64,000 nucleotides of DNA from Streptomyces griseomycini. Lineage in GTDB: Bacteria > Actinomycetota > Actinomycetes > Streptomycetales > Streptomycetaceae. The DNA lies in assembly GCF_014203535.1 (NCBI RefSeq), contig NZ_JACHJI010000005.1, forward strand, positions 248,001 through 312,000, given 5' to 3'. The notes beneath the pieces were generated by a model. It did no database searches. It saw only the letters and a list, made by a program, of their open reading frames with translations, and was not told where the DNA came from. Of this stretch, positions 28,432-36,685 are shown in pieces. Position numbers and translations under genes: made by a program. The first letter of the stretch is position 1; every line of letters begins with the position of its first letter.

Positions 28432-29736
28432 TTGCGCATACGAAGATTCGCTGGGGGAACGGCACTCGCCACCATCGCCGCGTCGGTGACCTTGCTCGCC
28501 GGTCCGGGCACCGCCCAGGCCCAGGACAGCATCGTGCTCCCGGTGACCTCGCACTGGCAGACCCTCGTCGACAGCCGGCACGTCTACGTGTCTGCTCCCG
28601 GTCAGGACGCCGTGGTGGCCACCGATCACAACGGGCAGGTGATCAGGACCGTCGAAGGGCTCGACGGAGCTCGCGGCATGACACAGACGGCTGATGAGTC
28701 CCGCCTGTACGTCGCCCTTCCCGAGGCGGACGCCATCGCGGAGATCGACACCACCACCCTGACCGAGACTCGTCGCTTCCCCACCGGGACGGACACCGAG
28801 CCGGAAAACCTCGCCTTCGCCGGCGGGCGCTTGTGGTTCTCCTACCAGGCGACCGTCTTCGACGGCGGCATCGGCTCCGTCGCCGTCGCCGAGACCACCC
28901 CGACTGTCGATCTGGACGACAACCCGGTCTGGTACGGCAAGCCCCGGCTCGCCTCGTCACCGGGCGCGCCCGACCGGCTGGTCGCCGCGGAAAGCGCGGG
29001 CGGGGCCGGGATGCGGGTGTACGACGTGGCATCCGGCAGCGCCGAGGAGATCGCCCACACCGACGGCGTCGGCGACGTCGAGGACCTGGCCGTGGCGCCG
29101 GACGGCCGCAGCGCGATCACCGCGAACGGCGGCACCTACTACCACCAGCGGTGGGCGCTGCCGGACCTGGCGGAGGAGGGGACGTACGACACGGGGGCGT
29201 ACCCCAACGCCGTCTCCATCGCCCCGGACGGCACCGTGGCCGCGGGTGTGAGGGCCTCCGGGGACTGGGACATCTTTGTCTACCGGCCCGGTGAGACCAC
29301 CCCGTTCCGCACGGTCTCACTGAACCACGGCCACATGGAGCTCCTGGAGCGGGGCGTGGCCTGGACCCCTGATGGCAGCCGCCTGTTCGGCACCCGTTTC
29401 CCCTACTCCGGTGAGGTCGTCCTCGACATCATCACCGACGTGCACAAGGCGAACAGCAACATCGCCCTCACCGCGCCGCGGACCCACCCCCACGGCCAGC
29501 CGGTGACGGTCAGCGGGAAACTCACTTCCCCGGTGCCGTTCCCGAGGCACAAGGTGGTCACCGTCACGCGGCACAACGAGCCCATCGCGACGGTCAAGGT
29601 GAAGCCCGACGGTAGCTTCGCCTTCACCGACCTGCCGGCCGACTACATGAGATACCCGGAGTACGTCGTCACCTACGCGGGTGACGCCACGCACGTGCCC
29701 GGCACAGCCACCGTGACGGTGGAGATCGTCTCGTAG
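28432..29736 (+). CDS. Secreted YVTN/lactonase-like beta-propeller protein with C-terminal Ig-like domain
   Basis: A 434-residue exported protein. The signal peptide LRIRRFAGGTALATIAASVT runs to a likely AQA cleavage near residue 30. The propeller has blades such as SRHVYVSAPGQDAVVATDHN, DESRLYVALPEADAIAEIDT and VEDLAVAPDGRSAITANGGT. The last ~95 residues form a bacterial Ig-like module (HPHGQPVTVSGKLTSPV and FAFTDLPADY). TTG 28432 has AAGGGGAG 9 nt upstream; GTG 28408 would precede that ribosome-binding site. The function is unknown; binding or lactone hydrolysis is possible. It ends 59 nt before a strong terminator. Confidence 0.88.
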   Translation: MRIRRFAGGTALATIAASVTLLAGPGTAQAQDSIVLPVTSHWQTLVDSRHVYVSAPGQDAVVATDHNGQVIRTVEGLDGARGMTQTADESRLYVALPEADAIAEIDTTTLTETRRFPTGTDTEPENLAFAGGRLWFSYQATVFDGGIGSVAVAETTPTVDLDDNPVWYGKPRLASSPGAPDRLVAAESAGGAGMRVYDVASGSAEEIAHTDGVGDVEDLAVAPDGRSAITANGGTYYHQRWALPDLAEEGTYDTGAYPNAVSIAPDGTVAAGVRASGDWDIFVYRPGETTPFRTVSLNHGHMELLERGVAWTPDGSRLFGTRFPYSGEVVLDIITDVHKANSNIALTAPRTHPHGQPVTVSGKLTSPVPFPRHKVVTVTRHNEPIATVKVKPDGSFAFTDLPADYMRYPEYVVTYAGDATHVPGTATVTVEIVS

Positions 29737-29795
29737 GCGGGCCGGGCCGTCAGAAGCCGGACGGCCGACACCTCGGCCAGCCCCTGCGGGGGGAA

Positions 29796-29828
29796 GAGCC
29801 CGTCCGATCCGCCGGATCGGACGGGCTC
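29796..29828 (+). terminator. Perfect 15-bp hairpin terminator
   Basis: GAGCCCGTCCGATCC, a GCC loop and GGATCGGACGGGCTC form an uninterrupted 15-bp stem 59 nt after the propeller gene. There is no U-tract, as is usual for Streptomyces. Confidence 0.9.
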
Positions 29829-30150
29829 TCTCGAGGAGCGCTGTGCTGGGTGCCTCCCGGCAGCCCGCGGTTCCTGAGGAGTCCGCGTAAGCCCCACCGA
29901 GTGCGACCCCGCCACCGCGCTGCCCGCTGCTGTCCGTCGCACCGCTGCGAGGAGTGCGAGGAGCGGGGCAGTCAATCAAGTGGCCCTGTCCCGCATTCGG
30001 TGTACGAGCTCGTCGGAACGGTTCAGGTGACGTCGGCACGCCCGCGGAGCGGGGCGAGACGTATCGAGGGGTGGCGCCGGTGACGCCACCCGCCCCGCGG
30101 TGGGGAAGGGCGCTTACCGTGAGCTGCGGGGCGGTGGATAGCGTGCGGGC
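29829..30150. other. No gene recognised
   Basis: 322 nt between the terminator and the next start. The only signal is TAGCGT at 30139-30144, 6 nt before ATG 30151, a candidate -10 box for a leaderless message. Confidence 0.5.
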
Positions 30151-30738
30151 ATGGTGATGACGGGGAAGCGACGGGTCCTGTACCGGCAGGGCAGCGGATT
30201 CTGGCGGATGACGGCGAAGTGGGTTCTGGTCTTCGGGGCCCTGTACCTGCTGGACGGCGGGCTGATCCGGTCGTGGGGCGACGCTCTGGTCTGGCCGATG
30301 ACGGGGATCCTGCTGTGGGTGCCGTTCGGGGTCGGCGTCGTCTGGTACCCGAAGAAGGACCAGCGCGTCGAGCTGACGACGCGTGAACTGCGGGTGCGGC
30401 GCAAGCGGCTTCCGATGGAGAAGGTGAACCTGCTGCACGTGGCGCGGCTGTGGCTGGAGGGACGGTCAACCGCGGATGACCAGCCGGTGCTCGAATGGAC
30501 ACGGGCCGACCGGGTGGTGTGGGTGCCGCTGCGGGACGGCCGGGCGTTCGGGGTGGAGTTCCGCGACCCGGCCGCGTTCGCCGAGGTTTTCGGCGCCTTC
30601 GCGGTCGCGGCGTGCGGCGGGCCCGACGTCGTCCGCGCGAGGGCCGCAGCGGAGACCTACCCGGATCCGCTCCCGATGCGGTCCCGCCCCGCCGACGACG
30701 CAGGCTCCTGGCCGGACCTCCTGGACATCTTCGACTGA
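30151..30738 (+). CDS. Membrane protein with PH-like cytoplasmic domain, hypothetical
   Basis: A 195-residue protein of unknown function. Two hydrophobic segments (WVLVFGALYLLDGGLI near 24-39 and VWPMTGILLWVPFGVGVVWY near 47-66) are followed by a soluble domain. That domain begins with a basic strand pair (VELTTRELRVRRKRLPMEKV) reminiscent of bacterial PH-like domains. A short C-terminal tail ends SWPDLLDIFD. It probably starts at the first base of a leaderless mRNA; ATG 30157 is an alternative start. Confidence 0.75.
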   Translation: MVMTGKRRVLYRQGSGFWRMTAKWVLVFGALYLLDGGLIRSWGDALVWPMTGILLWVPFGVGVVWYPKKDQRVELTTRELRVRRKRLPMEKVNLLHVARLWLEGRSTADDQPVLEWTRADRVVWVPLRDGRAFGVEFRDPAAFAEVFGAFAVAACGGPDVVRARAAAETYPDPLPMRSRPADDAGSWPDLLDIFD

Positions 30739-30908
30739 CAGCCGGAAACGCCGGCGAAGGGCAGCGCTCCGTCAGGGACACGGGGAACCGCACAGGGCCG
30801 GCACTCTCGACCGGATCCCCGCACGTGGCGAGCCCTCGGCCAGGAACTGTCCGGGCGATCACGCGTTCCGTCAGGGTGACTTCTTGGAGGAGGGACCTGA
30901 CGAGTGCC

Positions 30909-31160
30909 GTGGGGACGAGTCGCGCGGACGCGGTCGCGCTCGTGCAGCGGATCATGGACGCGGACTGCGCCTCGGACGACGAGGCGGGCGGCTGGCCGGA
31001 CAGGCTCGACGGAGCCCTGGGCTGCCCGCCCGGACATGTCAGCGACTTGATCTTCTGGCCGCCGGGGCGGGAGCTGTCGGCTGATGGGGTGGTCGATCAG
31101 GCCCTGGCGTGTCGGCCAGTCGCTCCGTGGAGCCGGGAATCGGACTCCGAAGCCGGATGA
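30909..31160 (+). CDS. Colicin-immunity-like small protein (e9imm-type)
   Basis: An 83-residue protein resembling the Streptomyces 'E9 immunity peptide' family. It reads ALVQRIMDADCASDDEAGGW, then DRLDGALGCPPGHVSDLIFW and VVDQALACRPVA. Relatives read DADYASEEE and HVSDLIFWP. The last ~12 residues (WSRESDSEAG) differ from the usual ending and may reflect a frameshift. GGAGGAGGG lies 14 nt before GTG 30909, so the exact start is uncertain. No toxin gene is beside it. Confidence 0.5.
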   Translation: MGTSRADAVALVQRIMDADCASDDEAGGWPDRLDGALGCPPGHVSDLIFWPPGRELSADGVVDQALACRPVAPWSRESDSEAG

Positions 31161-31488
31161 GCAGAGCCGCGACGGCGGCAGCGGCCTGGACCTGCTGCAA
31201 CAAACGCTCCCGCGTTCCGTCGGCCGACCGGATCCGGTGGCGTTCGCAGACGGTCGTCGAGGCCCCTCCAGGGACCGAACCGCTCGGGAGGATCCCGCCA
31301 CTGCACCCCGCCCACGCTCACGACAACGACCCGGGCACGGGGCGGTCGCATGATCGACCGGGCAGCTCCCGGCGGCGCGGCTCGGCCGCGATCGGCAGAC
31401 CGTCCGGTGGGCGGGTTCCCGGTCCGACGGCACGGGGCGGCGCGGATCACGGACTCCGCACGGGTAGAGACGATACGCATCGTCTTGT
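31161..31488. other. No gene recognised upstream of the ABC-F leader
   Basis: About 330 nt with no supported gene. The distal end holds GACGAT-ACGC-ATCGTC (31469-31484), a 6-bp inverted repeat just upstream of the -10 box of the ABC-F leader transcript. It is possibly an operator. Confidence 0.5.
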
Positions 31489-31494
31489 TATGGT
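31489..31494 (+). promoter_or_regulatory. -10 box of the leaderless ABC-F leader transcript
   Basis: TATGGT lies 6 nt before the leader-peptide ATG at 31501, so transcription is expected to begin at that ATG. A weak -35 (TAGAGA, 31465-31470) lies 18 nt upstream. Confidence 0.6.
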
Positions 31495-31500
31495 GGACGC

Positions 31501-31524
31501 ATGGCTTTCCTCTTCTTCGTCTGA
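31501..31524 (+). CDS. Seven-residue leader peptide of ABC-F gene (MAFLFFV)
   Basis: ATG GCT TTC CTC TTC TTC GTC TGA encodes MAFLFFV. It begins at the predicted first transcribed base and ends 2 nt before an inverted repeat that lies in front of the ABC-F gene. This is the layout of ribosome-mediated attenuation. A ribosome stalled by an antibiotic on the hydrophobic leader would alter folding of the following hairpin and let transcription reach the resistance gene. The layout is seen; the mechanism is inferred from known ARE ABC-F leaders. Confidence 0.7.
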   Translation: MAFLFFV

Positions 31525-31525
31525 G

Positions 31526-31563
31526 TACGGGCACGGCCGATGCCGCCGTTTCCGCTGCCCGTA
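31526..31563 (+). terminator. Putative attenuator hairpin
   Basis: TACGGGCA (31526-31533) and TGCCCGTA (31556-31563) pair to form an 8-bp stem around a 22-nt loop. A shorter CGGC/GCCG helix can form inside the loop. It is followed by GACCTTTCT, weakly U-rich, and lies between leader peptide and ABC-F start. Confidence 0.6.
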
Positions 31564-31590
31564 GACCTTTCTCATGCCAAGGAAAGCCAC

Positions 31591-33237
31591 ATGCGCGAAC
31601 GCGCCCGTACCGCTGTGCCCGCTGCCGTGGCGCAGCTGTCCGTCAAGGACGTCACCAAGTCCTACGGCACCCGGACCGTCCTCGACCAGGTCTCCTTCAC
31701 CGTCCGCCCGGGCGAGAAGGCCGCCGTCATCGGTGAGAACGGCTCCGGCAAGTCCACCCTGCTGCGGCTGCTCGCCTCGGCCGAGGCCCCGGACGCCGGG
31801 GAGATCACCGTCGGTTTCCCCGGCGGCACCGGTCACCTCGCCCAGACCCTCGACCTCGACCCGGACCGCACCGTGCAGGACGCCGTCGACCTCGCCCTCG
31901 CCGAACTGCGTGACATGGAGCGTCGGCTGCGCGCGGCGGAGGAACGCCTCGGTGAGGCGCCCAAGGACGAACTCGCCGCGTACGGCGAGCTGCTGACCGC
32001 GTACGAGGAACGCGGCGGATACGAGGCGGACGCCCGTGTCGACGCCGCCATGCACGCACTCGGGCTCGCCGGGATCACCCGCGACCGCCTGCTCGGCTCG
32101 CTCTCCGGCGGCGAGCAGTCGCGGCTCGCGCTCGCCTGCGTCCTGGCCGCCGCCCCCGAGCTGCTGCTCCTCGACGAGCCGACGAACCACCTCGACGCGA
32201 CGGCCGTGCGCTGGCTGGAGGAGCACCTGCGCGCACATCGCGGCACCGTCGTCGCGGTCACCCACGACCGCGGCTTCCTGGAACGCATCGCCACCACGAT
32301 CCTCGAGGTCGACCGGGACGCGCGCACGGTGCACCGGTACGGCGACGGCTGGGCCGGCTACCGCGCCGCGAAGGCCGCCGCCCGACGCCGCGCGGAGCAG
32401 GAACACGCGGACTGGCTCCGGGAGGTGGCCCGCACGGAGGAACTCCTCGAGGCCGCCGGGAGGCGGCTGGCCACCACCGGCAAGGACCCGAGGCAGGGCT
32501 TCGGCAAGCACCGCCGCTCGCACGAGGCGAAGCTCGGCGGGCAGGTGCGGGCGGTCCGGGAGCGGCTGGCCCACCTGCGGCGCAACCCGGTGGCACCACC
32601 ACCGGAACCACTGCGGTTCACGGCGGCGCCGCCGGCGACGGTCGGCGGGCATCCCGCCGACCGCCCGCTCGCCGAACTCGACGGCGTGGGCGTCGGCGAG
32701 CGGCTGCGTCTGGACGGGCTGCTGACGATCATGCCCGGCCGGCGGCTGCTGGTCACGGGCGAGAACGGGGCGGGCAAGTCGACGTTGCTGCGCGTCCTCG
32801 CGGGCGACCTGGAGCCGGATGCGGGCGCGGTACGCCGCCCTGCCCGGATCGGGTACCTGGCGCAGGAACTGCCCGCGCGCTCCACGCGGCTCCCGTTGCT
32901 GGCCGCCTTCGCCGCCGGGCGGCCCGGGCTGCCGGAGGAACATGCCGAACAGCTGCTGGCGCTGGGCCTGTTCCGTGCGCAGGACCTGCACGTCCCGGTC
33001 GCGGCGCTGTCCGCGGGGCAGCAACGGCGGCTGCAGATCGCGAGTCTGGTGACCCGGCCCGCGGACCTCCTCGTCCTCGACGAGCCGACCAACCACGTCG
33101 CGCTCGACCTGGTCGAGGACCTGGAGGCGGCGCTCGCGGCGTACCCGGGCGCGGTGGTCGCGGTCTCGCACGACCGCGGCTTTTGCGGGCGGTTCCCGGG
33201 AGAGCGGCTGGAGTTGTGCGGCGGCCGCAGGTGCTGA
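31591..33237 (+). CDS. Antibiotic-resistance-type ABC-F ATPase (ribosome protection)
   Basis: A 548-residue soluble ABC-F protein with two nucleotide-binding domains and no membrane segment. Domain 1 has Walker A GENGSGKST (48-56), signature LSGGEQSRLALA and LLLLDEPTNHLDATAVRWLE. An inter-domain arm (RAEQEHADWLREVARTEELL near 270-290) would reach the ribosomal E/P site. Domain 2 has GENGAGKSTLLRVLAGDLEP, LSAGQQRRLQIASL and LDEPTNHVALDLVE. The protein ends shortly after domain 2, as in VarM/LmrC-type resistance factors. ATG 31591 has AAGGAAAG upstream. With the leader peptide and hairpin it looks antibiotic-inducible, for macrolide, lincosamide, streptogramin or pleuromutilin classes. The specificity cannot be read. 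Confidence 0.9.
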   Translation: MRERARTAVPAAVAQLSVKDVTKSYGTRTVLDQVSFTVRPGEKAAVIGENGSGKSTLLRLLASAEAPDAGEITVGFPGGTGHLAQTLDLDPDRTVQDAVDLALAELRDMERRLRAAEERLGEAPKDELAAYGELLTAYEERGGYEADARVDAAMHALGLAGITRDRLLGSLSGGEQSRLALACVLAAAPELLLLDEPTNHLDATAVRWLEEHLRAHRGTVVAVTHDRGFLERIATTILEVDRDARTVHRYGDGWAGYRAAKAAARRRAEQEHADWLREVARTEELLEAAGRRLATTGKDPRQGFGKHRRSHEAKLGGQVRAVRERLAHLRRNPVAPPPEPLRFTAAPPATVGGHPADRPLAELDGVGVGERLRLDGLLTIMPGRRLLVTGENGAGKSTLLRVLAGDLEPDAGAVRRPARIGYLAQELPARSTRLPLLAAFAAGRPGLPEEHAEQLLALGLFRAQDLHVPVAALSAGQQRRLQIASLVTRPADLLVLDEPTNHVALDLVEDLEAALAAYPGAVVAVSHDRGFCGRFPGERLELCGGRRC

Positions 33238-33329
33238 CCCTGCCGGGGCGGGGCGTCCCACCGCAGAGGCGAGTTCCGCCGTGTCCCGCCGCCGGCCGGT
33301 CTCTTTCCGAGGCCAGGTGGGTGATCGAC

Positions 33330-33560
33330 GTGAGTGACACGGTCCGGGAAGTGATCACTGTCGGCTCCGGTCCGGCCGGACACACCGCTGCGCTCTCCGC
33401 AGCCCGTGCGCCGCTGCGTCCGATGGCGTTCGAGGGGGTCCGTCACCGCCGGCGGCGCGTTGACGAACACCACCGGCGTGGGGAACTGCCCAGGGGTTCC
33501 CCGACCCGGTGTGGGGCCGGACCCGATGGGCGGGACGAGGGACCGAGCGGGGCGGTCCGG
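33330..33560 (+). pseudogene. Thioredoxin reductase (trxB) 5' remnant
   Basis: GTG 33330 opens MSDTVREVITVGSGPAGHTA then ALSAARAPLRPMAFEG, the FAD-binding N-terminus of thioredoxin reductase (intact: VIIVGSGPAGYTAALYAARA). After a frameshift near 33435, SVTAGGALTNTTGVGNCPGVP matches the next conserved block (GGALMTTTEVENFPGF). The CxxC redox motif, NADPH domain and C-terminus are absent. Nonfunctional. Confidence 0.8.
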
Positions 33561-33960
33561 TACCGAGTCGGTCCCCGACGACATGACGGAGGCCCGTTTC
33601 GAGGACGGGGTCAGGGAGGGGAGGTCGTCGAGGCGGACAGCAGCGCCCCGGTTCAGCAGCGCCGTCAGCGAGTTGGCCTCCTCGCCGAGAGCGTGCCGGT
33701 GGCGGGATCGCGGAGGGATGTCACCGGTGGTGGTCCGCGCCCCGGCTTCCACCGGCTGGCGTGGGCGGACCTCGCGGGTCGGCACCGAGTGAGATTCGCG
33801 TCGAGGACGACCGGGCGGTCCTCGTCGACGTGACGAAAGTCCGGAAGACCGGCGGGTCCACCTGCACTGGCCTGGCCGGGGCTTCGGGACCTACCGGGGG
33901 GAACGGCGCCCGATTTGACATGCTCCGGGTGGATGACACGCTGGTAGGTGGGTCAACGTC
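33561..33960. other. No gene recognised
   Basis: 400 nt between the trxB remnant and the DoxX-like gene. Protein-like snippets (EIRVEDDRAVLVDVTKVRK at ~33790) occur but belong to no family I recognise. Possibly further gene debris. Confidence 0.4.
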
Positions 33961-34410
33961 ATGAGGGGATTCGGCATGGCATCCGCATCGGCATGGCGCT
34001 CCGCAGCGCGGCAGCTTCCGCTCAGGCTCACGGTCGGCACGTTCTTCCTGAACTCCGGACTGTCCAAACGCGGTGCCGACGAGGCCACCGCTGAGGGGCT
34101 GCAGCAGTTCGCCGCCACCACGTACCCGTTTCTGGGCAAGTACGACGCCCAGCGGTTCGTCCGGCTGCTTTCCGCCGGGGAGATCGCCGTTGCCGCCACG
34201 TTGCTCGTGCCGGTCGTCCCCGCCGCCGTCGCCGGGGCCGCGCTGACCGCGTTCTCCGTCGGCACCCTGGGCCTCTACCTGCGCACCCCGGGGATGCGTC
34301 AGGAAGGCAGCCTGCGCCCGACCGAGCAGGGCATCGCTCTGGCCAAGGACGCCTGGATACTGGGCGTCGGCCTCTCCCTCATGGCCGAGGGCGTGAAGAA
34401 CCACCGGTGA
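33961..34410 (+). CDS. DoxX-like four-helix membrane protein
   Basis: A 149-residue integral membrane protein. LPLRLTVGTFFLNSGLSKRG is the first helix with the DoxX-type G(L/I)xK turn. Further helices are LLSAGEIAVAATLLVPVVPA, AGAALTAFSVGTLGLYLRTP and the C-terminal DAWILGVGLSLMAEG. The family links to thiosulfate:quinone oxidoreductase subunits and redox homeostasis, but this subgroup is uncharacterised. GGTGGG lies about 9 nt before ATG 33961; ATG 33976 is an alternative. Confidence 0.75.
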   Translation: MRGFGMASASAWRSAARQLPLRLTVGTFFLNSGLSKRGADEATAEGLQQFAATTYPFLGKYDAQRFVRLLSAGEIAVAATLLVPVVPAAVAGAALTAFSVGTLGLYLRTPGMRQEGSLRPTEQGIALAKDAWILGVGLSLMAEGVKNHR

Positions 34411-34469
34411 CGGCCACGGGTTCGCCGCCCCTGCCCGCCGCGGGGCACGGCATGGTGAATGGTTCGTTC

Positions 34470-35191
34470 TGGGGGTGGCGTGCGCGCCTTCGGTCTTCCG
34501 TCACTGGTGGACGCCCTGTCGGCGGGTGGCCTTGCGGACTCGGTGTGCGACGTGGCAGAGCGCGGCCCGGAACCGGAACAGTCGTCCCGGCACAGCAGCG
34601 GGCCGGGAGGGCAGGAGTGGTACGCGGTCACCGCGGCCGAGTTCCGTGACGCGGTGCCGGGGTCGACCGAGGGATACCGGCCGGAGGCATCCGGTTCGGT
34701 GACCGCGTCGCTGTGACGTCCCGGACCCGCTACGAGTGGACGTTCTCCCGCTATGCGCCGTGGTCGGTCGGCGCGCAGGTCGCGGCCCTCGTGGCGGAAC
34801 ACGAGGGCCGCGCCATGACCACGGGAGCGGTCTTGCGACCAGTTGCCGCTGCCGGGCGCGACACGGCCGTCGGACGCGGACCGCGTCCGACGGACCTGGG
34901 CCGGGGCGTCCCCGACCACGCGGTGCACCGGCACCGCAGGGCGGTGGGCCCCACTGGGGCACCGCCATCGCCTGCACCGCGGCGATCGACGAGGAGCTGC
35001 GCACCGGGACCCAGCGGACCGTGACCATGGCGAACGCCGCGGCTCCCCGGGCTGAGGCGATCCGCGCGTTCCGGGCCGTCCCGAACGGGTTCGGCACGGT
35101 CGGCGGCCTCATGACACCGTCGCCCGGGCTGCGCCGCGCCGCGATCGTGAAAGCGTACGCGGCGGACGTCGAGGAGCCGTACGTGTCCTGA
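34470..35191 (+). pseudogene. Long-chain fatty-acid-CoA ligase remnant with internal deletion
   Basis: Collinear pieces of an AMP-forming acyl-CoA synthetase (~600 aa when intact) are readable in three frames. The N-terminus is FGLPSLVDALSAGGLADSV and EWYAVTAAEFRDAV. A second block is SRTRYEWTFSRYAPWSVGAQ then AEHEGRAMTTGAVLR (intact: SRTRYEWTLFDYALW and VEHEDHAMTIGSV). The C-terminus is AAAPRAEAIRAFRAVPNGFG and MTPSPGLRRAAIVKAYAADV. The AMP-binding signature and about 1.2 kb of the middle are gone, and at least two frameshifts are present. Confidence 0.8.
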
Positions 35192-35263
35192 GGCGCCGTC
35201 ACACGGCCCGCTCGTCGGTCCTCTGAACGGGTCCCGAGGGTCAGGGTGTCGTGCGCGGCTGGA

Positions 35264-36685
35264 TCACCGTCCGTCGGCCGGGGCCTCTGTCCGCTGCCTG
35301 CGGGCTGCCATCACCGCGTAGACCAGCACGCCCGCGAACAGGAACAGCACGCCCTGGTAGACGGCCGCGTACCCGGCGCCCGCGACCAGCCACAGGGAGA
35401 ACGCGGCCGCGGTCGAGGCGATCACGGTGTCGCGTGCCAGCCGGGCGCGGTCGACGCGGTCGCGGCGTCCGGAGAGGAGGTGGAAGATCTGCGCGGCGGT
35501 GGCCAGCAGGTAGGGCACGGTCGCGGTGAAGGTGGTGACGAGGACCAGGATCTCGAAGACCTTCGCCGTGCCGGAGGCGTAGTTGTAGACGGTCAGCAGT
35601 GAGGCGAGGACGACGGTGACGCCGACGCCGACCGTGGGCACTCCGCGCCGCCTGCGCGCGAACGCGGCGGGGAACAGCCCGTCCTTCGCCGCCGCGTACG
35701 GGGTCTGGGCGCTGAGCAGCGTCCAGCCGTTGAGGCAGCCGGTCATCGACACGAGCGCGGCGAGCGCCACGGCCCAGCCGCCCCAGGCGCCGCCGAACAT
35801 GGCGTCGACGGCGTCCGAGAAGGGCGCGGTGGAGTCGACCAGGCGGTCGTGGGCGACCGTGCCGAAGACGGAGAGCGTGCCCAGCAGGTAGACGAGGGCC
35901 GCGCCCGCGGTGCCGATGACGGTGGCGCGGCCCACGGTGCGCCGCGGGTCCTTGACCTCGCCGGCGCTGACGGCGGCGGACTCCACGCCGAGGTAGGAGA
36001 AGAGCAGGATCGCGGCCGAGGCGGAGACCGCGCCGATCGCGCTGCCGTCGCCGGAGTGGAAGGGGCCGAGGTTGTCCGGGTCGAAGAAGAACAGTCCGCC
36101 GACGGCGACGAGCAGCAACGGCACGAACTTCAGCACGGTGGCCACCAGCTGCACGGCGCCGACGTAGCGGGTGCCGGCGAAGTTGGCGAGCGCGGGCAGC
36201 CACTGCAGGGCGAGGGCGGCGAGGCAGGCGGTCCAGCGGTGGTCGTTCACCGGGATCAGCACGTCGAGGTAGCCGACGGCGGCGACGGCGAGGGCCGCGT
36301 TGGACACCCAGGTGGTGATCCAGTACGCCCAGGCGGCGAGGAAGCCGGCGAAGTCGCCGAAGGCCTCGCGGGCGTAGACGTAGGGGCCGCCGGTGCGCGG
36401 GTCGCGTTCGGCGAGCCGGCCGAACACCAGGGCGAGGGCGATGGCGCCGACGGTCAGGACACCGAAGGCGAGCAGGCTGATCGTGCCGTACGGGGCGACG
36501 GAGGCCGGGAGCAGGAAGATGCCGCCGCCGATGATGTTGCCCATGACCAGGGCGGTGGCGACGGGCAGCCCGAAACGGCGGGTGTGCCGGCCCGGGTCAC
36601 CGGTGGTGCCGGCGGGGCGGGTGGGGGCCGCGGGGGTCTCCTGCGGGGCCGGAGCCGGTGGGGGGACGGTTCCGGTGACGTGCAT
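35264..36685 (-). CDS. APC-superfamily amino-acid permease
   Basis: A 473-residue transporter with about 12 membrane helices. The first helix carries the unwound substrate motif VMGNIIGGGIFLLPASVAPY; DPRTGGPYVYAREAFGDFAG precedes helix 3. The order resembles arginine/agmatine- or basic-amino-acid-type exchangers (AdiC/YjdE group). The ~45-residue N-terminal extension is Pro/Ala/Thr-rich. ATG 36685 follows GAAAGGCG. It is monocistronic; no decarboxylase partner is in the window. The substrate is uncertain. Confidence 0.88.
   Translation of the reverse strand: MHVTGTVPPPAPAPQETPAAPTRPAGTTGDPGRHTRRFGLPVATALVMGNIIGGGIFLLPASVAPYGTISLLAFGVLTVGAIALALVFGRLAERDPRTGGPYVYAREAFGDFAGFLAAWAYWITTWVSNAALAVAAVGYLDVLIPVNDHRWTACLAALALQWLPALANFAGTRYVGAVQLVATVLKFVPLLLVAVGGLFFFDPDNLGPFHSGDGSAIGAVSASAAILLFSYLGVESAAVSAGEVKDPRRTVGRATVIGTAGAALVYLLGTLSVFGTVAHDRLVDSTAPFSDAVDAMFGGAWGGWAVALAALVSMTGCLNGWTLLSAQTPYAAAKDGLFPAAFARRRRGVPTVGVGVTVVLASLLTVYNYASGTAKVFEILVLVTTFTATVPYLLATAAQIFHLLSGRRDRVDRARLARDTVIASTAAAFSLWLVAGAGYAAVYQGVLFLFAGVLVYAVMAARRQRTEAPADGR

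Noticed and set aside
35264..36685. APC permease considered as part of an acid-resistance decarboxylase pair
   Set aside because: No decarboxylase gene lies in the neighbourhood; the gene stands alone.
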